From the NCBI RefSeq assembly GCF_003062295.1, contig NZ_PYCN01000014.1:1-64000 (forward strand): a DNA stretch of 64,000 nucleotides, in the 5' to 3' direction. The DNA comes from Bradyrhizobium algeriense (lineage in GTDB: Bacteria > Pseudomonadota > Alphaproteobacteria > Rhizobiales > Xanthobacteraceae). Positions 50,172 through 58,626 of this stretch are shown here, one piece after another. Under the pieces are notes generated by a model that saw only the letters and a program-made list of their open reading frames with translations, made no database searches and was not told the DNA's origin. The position numbers and the translations under genes are program-made. Position 1 is the first letter of the stretch. Each line of letters opens with the position of its first letter.

Positions 50172-50876
50172 CTACGCCGGCCGCATCAGTTTCAGCGTGG
50201 CGGCCAGCCGCAGGCTGCGCTTGCCTGCGAGTGCAATGGCTTCGAGTTCGGCACCCGCCTCATCGCAGGTGCCGGTAAAGCCGATGCCGACCTCATGACC
50301 ACCGAACACGGGGTTTTCGCCTTTCGCCGGCGTGTGCTCCTGGTTGAGGATCTCGCCCTTCCAGCGGCCGTCGGCCGAGGAATAGGCGCCAAGGTAATAG
50401 AAGAAGGCGTCGCCGCCGAGGATGCGGCCGTTCAGCAGCAACATGACGCCCGACAAGCCGGCTTTGACTCCGTCGAGCGCGCGAAACCGGATGGAATAGA
50501 GCCCGTTGATAATGCCGCCCTGCCCGACGGCGCCGACCGGTGGCAGCGCCTCGTCGTCGAGCCGCGTCAGCTCGGCCCAGAACAAGGCGCCGGGCCGCGG
50601 CGCGGCGCTGCCTTCAAAACGAATCTTGTTGCCTTGCAGTCTGCCCCGCACGCTGATGGCGGCGACGTCGGTGTCCATCAGCGGCTTGTAGTAGGGATCG
50701 TCATTGTGGCGCTGGGTGATGACTTCGCCGACAATCTCCCCGCCGCTCTCCTGATAGGTGCCGAGATGGGCAAAGGCCGAATTGCCGCCCAGCAGCTTGC
50801 CATTGTGCATGCACATGATGCTGCGGCCGAACGCATCGTTCACGCCATACTCGACCTTGTAGAGCCCGTTCAGCAA
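50172..50876 (-). CDS. Tandem GrlR-like domain protein, paralogue 1
   Basis: Encodes 234 residues from a TTG start (LLNGLYKVEYG). Two related domains are visible: 1-110 (NGLYKV...GKLLGGNSAFAHLGTY) and 120-234 (NGLYSI...GRILGGDAFFYYLGAY). The pattern resembles the lipocalin-like GrlR family, named after the negative regulator of the enteropathogen LEE type III system. The C-terminal block GHEVGIGFTGTCDEAGAELE is shared with the paralogues at 53258 and 61434. Here no type III secretion genes are nearby, so regulation of secretion should not be assumed. Cytoplasmic. Convergent with the avidin-like gene. Confidence 0.75.
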   Translation of the reverse strand: MLNGLYKVEYGVNDAFGRSIMCMHNGKLLGGNSAFAHLGTYQESGGEIVGEVITQRHNDDPYYKPLMDTDVAAISVRGRLQGNKIRFEGSAAPRPGALFWAELTRLDDEALPPVGAVGQGGIINGLYSIRFRALDGVKAGLSGVMLLLNGRILGGDAFFYYLGAYSSADGRWKGEILNQEHTPAKGENPVFGGHEVGIGFTGTCDEAGAELEAIALAGKRSLRLAATLKLMRPA

Positions 50877-50961
50877 CGAAGATGTCCCGCACTATGGAAT
50901 TGTCTCGCGGGGCGGCATAGCACCGCCGGAAGCCCGGAACCAGCCGCGTTTTCACACAGAC

Positions 50962-51111
50962 TCAATGCCGCTTGAAATACTGCACGGCGCGCTCGTGCTT
51001 TTCCGCCGCCGCGCGGGATTTGAAGGTTCCAAGGTTACGGCGCCTGCCCGTTTTCGGGTTTATTTTGCGGGAATAGAGCCGGTATTCGCCCGATTGCAGT
51101 TTTCGGATCAT
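50962..51111 (-). CDS. Small basic conserved protein
   Basis: Encodes 49 residues: MIRKLQSGEYRLYSRKINPK, then RRNLGTFKSRAAAEKHERAV, ending QYFKRH. I remember near-identical short proteins from many bacteria, with no known function. The basic, strand-turn-helix character suggests nucleic-acid binding. It lies in the gap between the GrlR-like gene and a rightward transporter gene. Confidence 0.7.
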   Translation of the reverse strand: MIRKLQSGEYRLYSRKINPKTGRRRNLGTFKSRAAAEKHERAVQYFKRH

Positions 51112-51238
51112 GGAAAGCACCGCTTGTTGCGAGCCCCCGTCCGCAATAATTGCGCCGCGGGGCCTCTTGTTCCGGTCCGGCTATTCGCGTTGTCTTTGGG
51201 CCTTGCAATGCCGGATCGCTCTACCCGGCGCGGAATGA

Positions 51239-51694
51239 ATGGGGGCCTCGGTGCAACATTTCTTCCTTTATCTCCTCGCGCTCGGCGCCGGCGTCAGCGT
51301 CGCCACCCAGCAGGTGCTAAATGGCAGCCTGCGCACGGTGCTGGGGTCGCCGGCCTGGGCGGGACTGGTCAGCTATGCCGTCGGCTTCATCACCATGATC
51401 GTCGCGGTGATCGCGCTCGGCGAGCGGGTGCCGTCCTGGAAAACAATGACCGATGTGCCCTGGTATGCGTGGTCCGGCGGCGTGTTCGGCGGCGCCTTCA
51501 TCCTGCTGGCAATCCTGCTGCTACCCTCGCTCGGCGCGGCGACGCTGTTTGCGCTTGTCATCGCCGGCCAGGTGCTCGCCGCGGTTACGCTGGATCATTT
51601 CGGCGCATTCGGGTTGACGCCGCATCCCGTCAGCGCGGCGCGTTTCGCAGGCGCAGTGCTGCTGATTGCCGGCGTCGTCCTGATCAGGGAGTGA
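51239..51694 (+). CDS. YdcZ/DUF606-type DMT transporter, single-gene half
   Basis: Encodes 151 residues with five predicted helices. VATQQVLNGSLRTVLGSPAW and SYAVGFITMIVAVIALGERV are family signatures of DUF606 (YdcZ), five-helix members of the drug/metabolite transporter superfamily that usually form dimers. LGAATLFALVIAGQVLAAVT follows. Substrate unknown. The stop lies 13 bases from the stop of the convergent Sel1-repeat gene. Confidence 0.85.
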   Translation: MGASVQHFFLYLLALGAGVSVATQQVLNGSLRTVLGSPAWAGLVSYAVGFITMIVAVIALGERVPSWKTMTDVPWYAWSGGVFGGAFILLAILLLPSLGAATLFALVIAGQVLAAVTLDHFGAFGLTPHPVSAARFAGAVLLIAGVVLIRE

Positions 51695-51707
51695 TCGTCG
51701 GGGCGTC

Positions 51708-52532
51708 TCAGAAGCACAAATTCGTCACCACGTTGCCGCGCTTGTCCTTGATCGTATAGGGACAGCGGAGCCGCTCGAGCGCTTTCTTCGCGTCCTCATC
51801 GCCAAGCGCGGCGGCGCGCTGATAGTAGGCTTTGGCGGCGTCGGAATCCTTCGGTCCGCCGCGGCCTTCCTGCGCGAACGCGCCCATCTGCGCCAGCGCG
51901 CCGGGATGATTTTGCGACGCCGCCTTCTCGAACAGCGCGCGGGCCGCCGTGTCGTCTCTCGCCCCGCCATTGCCTTCGGCCAGCATCATGCCGAGTTGAT
52001 ACTGCGCCTCGGCATTGGTCTCGGCGGCCTTCGACAGCAGTTCGCGCGAACGCGCCGGATCGGAGGATGCTCCGCCGCCGAGGGCGGCGAGGTTGCTGAT
52101 GCCGCGCGGATTGCCGGCCTGGGCTGCGCGCTCGAACAGTTTGCGCGCCTGCGCCTCGTCGCGAGCGACACCCGCGCCGGTACCGTAGAGCACGCCGAGT
52201 TCGACCATGGCCGAGGTCGAGCCCTTGTCGGCCGCCTTGCGCCAGGCGGCAAGCGCTTCCGCCGCCTGCCGGTTGGCGGCGTAGGCCCGCCCGAGCTGGT
52301 ACATCGCCCGGCGCGATGAACTCGCGGCGCTTTTGCAGAACTTGATGGCGGTGGCGATGTCGGAGGCCGCGATATCCGTCACACCCTTCGCGTCGACCGG
52401 TTTGTCGGGGTCGGCGGGATCGGCCGCAACACGGTCGCACAGCACGAGATCGGCCGACTGCGCATGGGCCGGGCCCTGCGCCAGGGCCGCAGCGACGACG
52501 ACGATCAGCAGGCCTTGGAGCGCCCTCTTCAT
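51708..52532 (-). CDS. Secreted Sel1-repeat protein
   Basis: Encodes 274 residues from MKRALQGL. A signal peptide (1-24, cut after AHAQ) precedes about five Sel1/TPR-like repeats (AMYQLGRAYAANRQAAEALA, then AMVELGVLYGTGAGVARDEA, AQYQLGMMLAEGNGGARDD and so on). Such repeats mediate protein binding. The C-terminus (LRCPYTIKDKRGNVVTNLCF) has two Cys residues that may form a disulfide. It is last in a leftward run after a GrlR-like gene and a ModA-like gene. Confidence 0.82.
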   Translation of the reverse strand: MKRALQGLLIVVVAAALAQGPAHAQSADLVLCDRVAADPADPDKPVDAKGVTDIAASDIATAIKFCKSAASSSRRAMYQLGRAYAANRQAAEALAAWRKAADKGSTSAMVELGVLYGTGAGVARDEAQARKLFERAAQAGNPRGISNLAALGGGASSDPARSRELLSKAAETNAEAQYQLGMMLAEGNGGARDDTAARALFEKAASQNHPGALAQMGAFAQEGRGGPKDSDAAKAYYQRAAALGDEDAKKALERLRCPYTIKDKRGNVVTNLCF

Positions 52533-52564
52533 AAAGCGCAGGTTGCGTCGAGACGCCCTGAAAT

Positions 52565-53251
52565 TCAAGGTTCCAGCCCGCTCTCGCGCAACGCCGGCGC
52601 GACCTCGGGCGAGGCGAGAAACCGCAGCAACCGGTCTGCCTCGGCCGGCTTGTGCGTCGCCGCCATTCGCCCCGCGGAAAACACCGCAGGCGTTTGCAGT
52701 TCGTATGGAATGGGCCCAACCACCTCGATCCCCCCAACCTGCTTCAACTCGCTGATCTGCTGGACCGCGAGATCGGCCTCGCCGGTCACGAGCTTCTCGG
52801 CGGTAAAGCCCTGTGGGATGATGACCGCCTTTGCATTGATGTCGGCGGCAATGCCGAGGCGCTCGATCAGCTTTGCGAACAGAATGCCGCTGGCGCCGAG
52901 CCGCGAATAGGCCACGGAGCGGGCACCAAGCAGTGCCGCACGCAACGCCGCCTCGGTTGAGATATCCGGATGGGTCGCGCCGGCTCTCACGGCGATGCCA
53001 ACCCAGGAGCGGGCCAGATCCACGCAACTTTCAGCGACCACCCGCCCGTCGCGGACGACCTCGTCCAGCCCCTCGCGGGTCAGGATCACGACGTCGGCCG
53101 CCTCTCCGGCGCACAACCGCTTCAACAGCGCCAATGTCGGAGCGAAATCGGCATCGATACGCGCGCCGCCGGCCGTTTGATAGCGGCCCACCAGGCCGTG
53201 CACGGCGCCCTTCAAAGCCAGCGTCGAGAGCACGCGGATGGCGTCGCTCAT
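52565..53251 (-). CDS. ModA-like substrate-binding protein without signal peptide
   Basis: Encodes 228 residues. The fold pattern is that of molybdate-binding ModA and related extracytoplasmic binding proteins: IRVLSTLALKGAVHGLVGRY, ADVVILTREGLDEVVRDGRV, AYSRLGASGILFAKLIERLG, and VGPIPYELQTPAVFSAGRMA. No signal peptide is seen, so it may act in the cytoplasm or be exported by another route. It starts six bases after the GrlR-like gene (53258) and is probably translated from the same message. Confidence 0.8.
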   Translation of the reverse strand: MSDAIRVLSTLALKGAVHGLVGRYQTAGGARIDADFAPTLALLKRLCAGEAADVVILTREGLDEVVRDGRVVAESCVDLARSWVGIAVRAGATHPDISTEAALRAALLGARSVAYSRLGASGILFAKLIERLGIAADINAKAVIIPQGFTAEKLVTGEADLAVQQISELKQVGGIEVVGPIPYELQTPAVFSAGRMAATHKPAEADRLLRFLASPEVAPALRESGLEP

Positions 53252-53257
53252 CGGCCG

Positions 53258-53962
53258 CTACACTTGGTGCATCAGCTTCAGCACCGCGGTCATGCGAAGG
53301 CTGCGCTTGCCGGCGAGCGCGGTCGCCTCAAGCGTCGCGCCCTCCTTGTCGCAGGTGCCGGAAAAGCCGATGCCGACTTCGTGGCCGCCGAAGATGGGGT
53401 TATCTCCCATGGCCGGCGTGTGCTCCTGATTGAGGATCTGGCCCTTCCAGCGGCCATTCTCCGAGGTGTAGGTGCCGAGATAATAGAACGAGGCATCGCC
53501 GCCCAGGATGCGGCCTGCATTGAGCAACATGACGCCGGTCAGGCCGCCCTCGACACCGTCAAGCATGCGGATGTGAATGGAATAGAGGCCGTTGACGATG
53601 CCATCCTTGCCGACGCCGCCGGCGATCGGTACGGCGTCCTGCTCGATCGGCGTCATCACCGAGTGAAACGCCACGCCGGGCAATTCCTTCAAGCCCCCTT
53701 CGAAACGATAGAGGTCTCCGTCAGCCCTGCCTTTCGCCAGCAGGGTGGCATCGTCGGTGCCGGCCATCGCGCGATAAGCCGGGTCCGGGTTATGGCGGAC
53801 GGTCTGGATCACGATGTCGACGCCATCGTCCCGCTTTTCGTATGTGCCGATATGGGCGAACGCCGAATTGCCGCCCAGCATCCTGCCGTCGCGCGCATAC
53901 ATGACGCTGCGGCCGACCGCAGCGCCAAGCTGAAACCTGACTTTGTAAAATCCCTCAAACAA
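53258..53962 (-). CDS. Tandem GrlR-like domain protein, paralogue 2
   Basis: Encodes 234 residues from a TTG start (LFEGFYKVRF). The same double-domain layout as paralogue 1: GRMLGGNSAFAHIGTY in the first domain, and NGLYSIHIRMLDGVEGGLTG with GRILGGDASFYYLGTY in the second. The C-terminal FGGHEVGIGFSGTCDKEGAT is nearly identical to the other copies. The second domain is better conserved between paralogues than the first. It heads a leftward run with the ModA-like and Sel1 genes. Confidence 0.75.
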   Translation of the reverse strand: MFEGFYKVRFQLGAAVGRSVMYARDGRMLGGNSAFAHIGTYEKRDDGVDIVIQTVRHNPDPAYRAMAGTDDATLLAKGRADGDLYRFEGGLKELPGVAFHSVMTPIEQDAVPIAGGVGKDGIVNGLYSIHIRMLDGVEGGLTGVMLLNAGRILGGDASFYYLGTYTSENGRWKGQILNQEHTPAMGDNPIFGGHEVGIGFSGTCDKEGATLEATALAGKRSLRMTAVLKLMHQV

Positions 53963-54078
53963 TGCCGCGTCCCCGGCAGGCCAAGCCGCTGTCTAGCGCG
54001 CTTCACAACGCAGGGAAACGGTCTTGAACCGGCGTATTTGAATCAATCTCATCAAGACGCCGTGTCATCAAAACGCAA

Positions 54079-54112
54079 TGATCCGCCAAGGCGGTTTCGC
54101 CTTGGCGGATCA
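54079..54112. terminator. Intrinsic terminator of glnII
   Basis: TGATCCGCCAAGGCG, short loop, CGCCTTGGCGGATCA: a perfect 15-bp stem. It lies 43 bases beyond the glnII stop; no long T-run follows. Confidence 0.75.
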
Positions 54113-54154
54113 GCTTTGCAGCCCGGGCACCCCCGGGATCATATCGTGGATCGC

Positions 54155-55192
54155 TTAGGCCGCGGCTGCCTTGGCGTCGGTCGGGACTTCCGCGATGGTC
54201 TTCAGGATCTGGGACGCGATCTGGTAGGGGTCGCCCTGCGAATTCGGACGGCGGTCTTCCAGATAGCCCTTGTATCCGTTGTTGGCGAAGGAGTGCGGAA
54301 CGCGGATCGAGGCGCCACGGTCAGCAATGCCGTAGCTGAACTTGTTCCAGGGAGCGGTCTCGTGCTTGCCGGTCAGGCGCTTGTCGTTGTCCGGCCCGTA
54401 GACGGCAATGTGGTCCATGAGATTCTTGTCAAAGGCCGCCATCAGCTTCTCGAAGTACTCCTTGCCGCCGACTTCGCGCATATACTTGGTCGAGAAGTTG
54501 GCGTGCATGCCGGAGCCGTTCCAGTCGGTGTCGCCGAGCGGCTTGCAGTGGAATTCGATGTCGATGCCGTAAGCTTCGGTGAGGCGCAGCATCAGGTAGC
54601 GCGCCATCCACATTTCGTCAGCGGCCTTCTTGGAGCCCTTGCCGAAAATCTGGAATTCCCACTGGCCCTTCGCCACTTCGGCATTGATGCCTTCATGGTT
54701 GATGCCAGCGGCGAGGCAGAGGTTGAGGTGCTCTTCCACGATCTTGCGCGCGACGCTACCGACGTTCGAGTAACCGACGCCGGTGTAGTACGGGCCCTGC
54801 GGCGCCGGATAGCCATCCGACGGAAAGCCGAGCGGACGGCCGTCCTTGTAGAAGAAATATTCCTGCTCGAAACCGAACCAGGCGCCTTCATCGTCGAGAA
54901 TCGTTGCGCGCTTGTTCGAGGCGTGCGGGGTCTTGCCATCGGGCATCATGACTTCGCACATCACCAGCGCGCCGTTTTCCCGCGCAGCGTCCGGATAGAC
55001 AGCGACCGGCTTCAGCACGCAATCGGAGCTGTGGCCTTCGGCCTGCATGGTCGACGAGCCGTCAAAGCCCCACAGCGGAAGCTGTTCCAGCGTCGGGAAC
55101 TTGTCGAATTCCTTGATCTGCGTTTTGCCGCGCAGATTCGGCGTCGGCGTATAGCCGTCGAGCCAAATATACTCGAGCTTGTACTTGGTCAT
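54155..55192 (-). CDS. glnII: Glutamine synthetase II (eukaryotic type)
   Basis: Encodes 345 residues. Makes glutamine from glutamate and ammonia with ATP in the cytosol. The GSII hallmarks are KLEYIWLDGYTPTPNLRGKT, PLWGFDGSSTMQAEGHSSDC, WFGFEQEYFFY, GQWEFQIFG (metal site), NGSGMHANFSTKYM and ADRGASIRVPHSF. Rhizobia are well known to carry this enzyme beside GSI and to control it by NtrC. A sigma-54 type promoter lies 125 bases upstream. It is a single gene followed by a perfect hairpin. Confidence 0.95.
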   Translation of the reverse strand: MTKYKLEYIWLDGYTPTPNLRGKTQIKEFDKFPTLEQLPLWGFDGSSTMQAEGHSSDCVLKPVAVYPDAARENGALVMCEVMMPDGKTPHASNKRATILDDEGAWFGFEQEYFFYKDGRPLGFPSDGYPAPQGPYYTGVGYSNVGSVARKIVEEHLNLCLAAGINHEGINAEVAKGQWEFQIFGKGSKKAADEMWMARYLMLRLTEAYGIDIEFHCKPLGDTDWNGSGMHANFSTKYMREVGGKEYFEKLMAAFDKNLMDHIAVYGPDNDKRLTGKHETAPWNKFSYGIADRGASIRVPHSFANNGYKGYLEDRRPNSQGDPYQIASQILKTIAEVPTDAKAAAA

Positions 55193-55763
55193 TGAGCCTC
55201 TCTTGAGTTGCTAGTGGAATGCGGAAGACCGAAGCCTTGAAATCTGGATTTTGACGCCCAGCCCCCTGGAGGTCTCCGCATACGTGTACCCGGCCACGTC
55301 AGGCCACGCCCTACTAAGCATTTAACGTGCCAATCGCTGCACTGCGGCAAGACCTGTCCACAGGAGGCCGGGCACGCCAGCTCAAATAAAAGGTGCGACA
55401 TAGAAGCGCGGCAGGCCTGCAAAACGAGCGGCTGAGCGACAGATTTGAAGTTCGAAATCAGCTCATTTCTCCGGCATTTCCGCTTCCGGACCGTTCCGCG
55501 ATTAAAGCTGCGCCACCCCTCCGAACCACCCGTCCGGCACGCCAGCCTCCCCGGGCAACCGTCCCGTCGGCTCATGCGTTGATCGTCCACGCGCTGCCTT
55601 GCAGGAAGCAACGCCGCGAATGCCTACGAATTAGACACGATGTGACGCTCTCTTGGTCAGCTTGCATCCATCGAGGGCACGAACGATATCGCCCTTTGTA
55701 ACCACTAGAGAACGAGTCGGGCGCACCATGGAGGCTAGCGCTTCGATAGAAGGAGAGACTGAC
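55193..55763. other. glnII upstream region, no gene seen
   Basis: Contains the sigma-54 type promoter (55317-55332). Further upstream, GGTGCGACAT near 55391 could be half of an NtrC site, but a full palindrome is not evident. Short frames in 55393-55701 have no ribosome-binding site. Confidence 0.5.
55317..55332 (-). promoter_or_regulatory. Sigma-54 (RpoN) type promoter of glnII
   Basis: On the minus strand this reads TGGCACGTTAAATGCT, one mismatch from the consensus TGGCACG-N4-TTGCW with correct spacing of the GG and GC elements. It lies 125 bases before the glnII ATG. NtrC/RpoN control of glnII is established in rhizobia. Confidence 0.75.
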
Positions 55764-55964
55764 ATGATGAATACGGGTTTGAGTCAGGGGTCTGCCAAGA
55801 TCTACCAATTCCCAGCCGGGGGCCGCGCGGCTCTCGGGGGACGTCGCTATGGCGAGACCAAGACGGCCGAGATGACCGCCCAGCCGGTCAACCTCGCGGA
55901 CTGCAGCGGTAGCTGGTACCACGCCGCCGCCATTGCGGACGACAGCAACGAGCGTGACCACTGA
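55764..55964 (+). CDS. DUF2735-family small protein
   Basis: Encodes 66 residues; AAGGAGA precedes the double ATG. The motif SAKIYQFPAGGRAALGGRRY is the DUF2735 signature in short alphaproteobacterial proteins. The C-terminal part (NLADCSGSWYHAAAIADDSN) is soluble. Function unknown. A terminator hairpin follows. Confidence 0.75.
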   Translation: MMNTGLSQGSAKIYQFPAGGRAALGGRRYGETKTAEMTAQPVNLADCSGSWYHAAAIADDSNERDH

Positions 55965-56018
55965 TGCCTGGAAGGTGTTTGGCAGAAGCGCGCCCAAGTG
56001 AGGCGCGGACGGTGAACT

Positions 56019-56055
56019 AAAAAAGGGTCGGAACAACGCCGTTTCGGCCCTTTTT
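56019..56055. terminator. Bidirectional intrinsic terminator
   Basis: AAAAAAGGGTCGGAA, loop, TTTCGGCCCTTTTT, with one or two mismatches. It separates the DUF2735 gene from the convergent MliC-like gene. Confidence 0.7.
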
Positions 56056-56375
56056 CATGTCTGCTGCTCGCATGTGGTGGTCGGCCGCCTGGCATGCTTG
56101 AGCGTCGTGACCCCGGCCTTGGTGATCCTCAGGGTCACGCCCTTCGCCTGATAACGCGACCCCGACAGCGTCACGCGCTTGGGTAGAGTGAGCGCCTTGC
56201 CGTCGAGCTGCAGATGGGCGCGGGAATCGTACTGAAAGAACCCGACCATGAATTGCGCCCCGTCGGCGCAGCGATAGTTCCGGAAACTCGACTGCGCGAA
56301 CGCGGCTGACGGTGCGCTCGCCACCGCCGCGGCGCATAGCGCAGCGCCAAAAATCGTATTCCTGCGACAATTCAT
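56055..56375 (-). CDS. MliC-like lysozyme-inhibitor family protein
   Basis: Encodes 106 residues. A signal peptide (cut after AAFAQ, near residue 28) precedes an eight-strand barrel-like domain: YRCADGAQFMVGFF, then LDGKALTLPKRVTLSGSRYQ and KGVTLRITKAGVTTLK, ending with a Cys. The two Cys residues (in YRC and TTTCE) match the MliC/PliC disulfide pattern. The conserved Ser of the inhibitor loop (SGSRYQ) is present. Periplasmic; may protect against C-type lysozyme. Its 5' end and upstream region are duplicated at 58627-58726. Confidence 0.7.
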   Translation of the reverse strand: MNCRRNTIFGAALCAAAVASAPSAAFAQSSFRNYRCADGAQFMVGFFQYDSRAHLQLDGKALTLPKRVTLSGSRYQAKGVTLRITKAGVTTLKHARRPTTTCEQQT

Positions 56376-56456
56376 ATTTCGCCCCTTGCAGATTTCAGTA
56401 TAGACGAGACGGGAGCGGACGACATGCCCTTCCGTCGTTTGTCCAGGTGACGGACC

Positions 56457-58058
56457 CTACCGGCCCCAGAATACGGGCGCCGCTTTGAACCGCCGCCATC
56501 TCTTGCGCAGCGTTCTTGCAGCAGCAATCTGATCGTGGGCTTGCCAACCAGCCACTGCGCCGATGGCGAGATGAAGCGCAGGTTGGTCTTCCTGCCTGAT
56601 GGTGTCGAGCAGAACGCGGGTGCTTGCGATGTCGCGCACGCGTCCGAGACTGGTCTGGAGCCTGGCGAGCCGCCTCGCGTAACGCCTGGCGCGCGCCTGC
56701 GTGGCATAAAGCGGCAGAAAGAACTCCGCCGCATAACGCAGCTTCTTGAGGTCGATCCTGAGATCGTGCTGCGCATCGACGTTGAGCTGCCGAAAATGCG
56801 CGCCACGCCTGAGCGCCTTGCGATGCAGGCGCGCCAAAATCTTGTTCGCAAGCGTCGGCATCGGTAACGACAGCGCCGCCAGCGCTTCGCTGTCGATCTC
56901 GTTGCGCCAGCCACGGCTTTCGACCAGCTGCCCCAGCGAGAGCAGGAAACGGCTGCAGCGGGGATCGGCGAGAACGGTCTGCAAGGCGGCGTAGCTCGAT
57001 TTGCGCTGCCGTTCGACCGCCTCGCGCAGGCCGCCGAAATCGACATCCGGAGCCGCCGCGACCAGGCGAGTGATGGTCGTCTCGGCGAAAACATCCCACT
57101 CCCGCGCCGGGCCGAGCTGCTGCATCAGCCACCGCGCTTCGCTGTTGACCGTCTGGAATGCAGGCGACGGAATATCGCGCCGGAACAGCGCACATATCGT
57201 CCGCAAGCGGCGCAAGGCGACGCGCATCTGATGCACGCCTTCAGGGTCCGATCCCGCCTCCGCCACGGCTTGATTTTTCAGAAGATGATGCCAGCAGGTC
57301 CCCAACAGGAGTGCGATGACGTCGTCGACCACATGCTCTGCGGTAATACTGAACGGCTCGGCTTTCGCCGCCGGCTGCACGACGTCGAACGCGAGCGCAT
57401 AGCCGCGCTCCGCCTTGCTGCGCGTACCGACCTGTAGCGGCGCAGCGTCGAGCAATTGCGTTCCGAGATCGAACAGGATGCCGGCATTGCCGCTCTTCAA
57501 TTCAAGTTCGATTTCGGACAGGACTTCCTGGCGCCCGCCGGCCTCGATCATCCCCTCGTCGAATGCGATTTCAACGGAAGCATCGGGCAGATCGAGCTGC
57601 CGCGCGTGCCGGCGAATTCTCGTCGCGAAAACCGGCACCAGCGCGTCGTTGGTGAGCGTCGTCACGGGATCGCCGACCTCGTCGACGGGAAGCCGCTCCA
57701 GATCGGGGGCGACGTTGTCAACCGATGCTTCCCACTGCCGTCGGGTCAGAGGTCGTCCGGCATTGGGTAGAAGCTTGAGTGTCTGAATGAAGTGCTTGCC
57801 GCTGCGTCGCACGCGCAGCGACATGCCATGCCGGAACAGCAGGCGCTCCGGCGTGTCGTAATACACCGTTTCCAGCCGGTGAACCGCGCCGCGGTTGCGC
57901 GCATGCTGCACGATGACAGGCATCTCGCGCAGTTGCTCGAGGGCGCCTTGCGGCGCGAGCAGCTTAAGTTCGATTTCCGCCTGTTCGGGCCGTCGCACAA
58001 CCATCGTCGCGCCGGAATCGCTCACGACTGGCTGCGGCGCGCTCAACGATGTTACCAT
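56457..58058 (-). CDS. CYTH and CHAD domain protein
   Basis: Encodes 533 residues. The N-terminal CYTH domain (about 25-225) begins with the AEIELKLLAP ExExK motif and has further charged strands (ETVYYDTPERLLFRHGMSLR), a tunnel fold that handles triphosphates with divalent metal. The C-terminal CHAD domain (about 240-520) is helical and His-rich (GVHQMRVALRRLRTICALFR, then LRIDLKKLRYAAEFFLPLYA) and binds polyphosphate. Such fusions localise to polyphosphate granules. There may be a functional link with the polyphosphate-glucokinase-like gene at 9802. Confidence 0.9.
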   Translation of the reverse strand: MVTSLSAPQPVVSDSGATMVVRRPEQAEIELKLLAPQGALEQLREMPVIVQHARNRGAVHRLETVYYDTPERLLFRHGMSLRVRRSGKHFIQTLKLLPNAGRPLTRRQWEASVDNVAPDLERLPVDEVGDPVTTLTNDALVPVFATRIRRHARQLDLPDASVEIAFDEGMIEAGGRQEVLSEIELELKSGNAGILFDLGTQLLDAAPLQVGTRSKAERGYALAFDVVQPAAKAEPFSITAEHVVDDVIALLLGTCWHHLLKNQAVAEAGSDPEGVHQMRVALRRLRTICALFRRDIPSPAFQTVNSEARWLMQQLGPAREWDVFAETTITRLVAAAPDVDFGGLREAVERQRKSSYAALQTVLADPRCSRFLLSLGQLVESRGWRNEIDSEALAALSLPMPTLANKILARLHRKALRRGAHFRQLNVDAQHDLRIDLKKLRYAAEFFLPLYATQARARRYARRLARLQTSLGRVRDIASTRVLLDTIRQEDQPALHLAIGAVAGWQAHDQIAAARTLRKRWRRFKAAPVFWGR

Positions 58059-58430
58059 TGGGGCGGTGTATGAATTTTTTATGACAATGAAAAGGCGTGT
58101 CCAAGTTATCCAGGGGAATGAGCCTACGAATTGAAGCGAGGATCACATAATAGGGTTTGCGCGACGCAGGATTGCGCGTAACGCGCGGCGCCGCAAGCCG
58201 CGGGAACGCCTCTCTCAGACCAAGAGCAGGTTCAGCCTGATTCGCAGTGCCGGGTGAGGCCAGGGGTGGTTGACCCCGGGGCACAGCAGTACGGAACCGG
58301 GCTTGTTATTGGCCTTCAAACCAAGACCGCCCTCGGGTGGCGGGCCCCGGCCTTTCGCAAGTTGTATGGTCACCGCCCTGCAAGGGTGATAATCTCTATT
58401 TCAAATCAACTAGCCGGAGGAGGTCCCGCC
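58059..58430. other. Intergenic stretch, no gene seen
   Basis: GC-rich, without credible frames. The right edge carries the GGAGGAGG ribosome-binding site of the small gene at 58431. Confidence 0.45.
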
Positions 58431-58553
58431 ATGCTTGCGGAGAAATTCTTCCTGGTGCTGGAAACACTCAGGAGTTTTGCTTCGGACGGAAGCGCAAAGG
58501 TGGTTAGCACCACGCCGCATATCCCGGTCAAGGTGCCGCCGCCACAGAAATAG
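58431..58553 (+). CDS. 40-residue hypothetical protein
   Basis: Encodes 40 residues: MLAEKFFLVLETLRSFASDG, then AKVVSTTPHIPVKVPPPQK. A very strong GGAGGAGG lies before the ATG, and a perfect terminator follows directly, so it looks like a real monocistronic small gene. It may be an amphipathic peptide. Similar short proteins are remembered from Bradyrhizobium. Confidence 0.6.
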   Translation: MLAEKFFLVLETLRSFASDGSAKVVSTTPHIPVKVPPPQK

Positions 58554-58560
58554 CCCAGAG

Positions 58561-58584
58561 GCCGCCTCAGTAGGCGGCTTCTTC
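58561..58584 (+). terminator. Intrinsic terminator of the 40-residue gene
   Basis: GCCGCCTCAGTAGGCGGC followed by TTCTTC: a seven-bp stem with a four-base loop. Confidence 0.75.
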
Positions 58585-58626
58585 GCTTTCGGGTTTTCGA
58601 TTCCATATCCCCTTCACGAACGCCAA

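Noticed and set aside
50172..50876. Control of type III secretion by the GrlR-like proteins
   Set aside because: No type III secretion or LEE-like regulator genes occur in the window, so only the domain resemblance is claimed.
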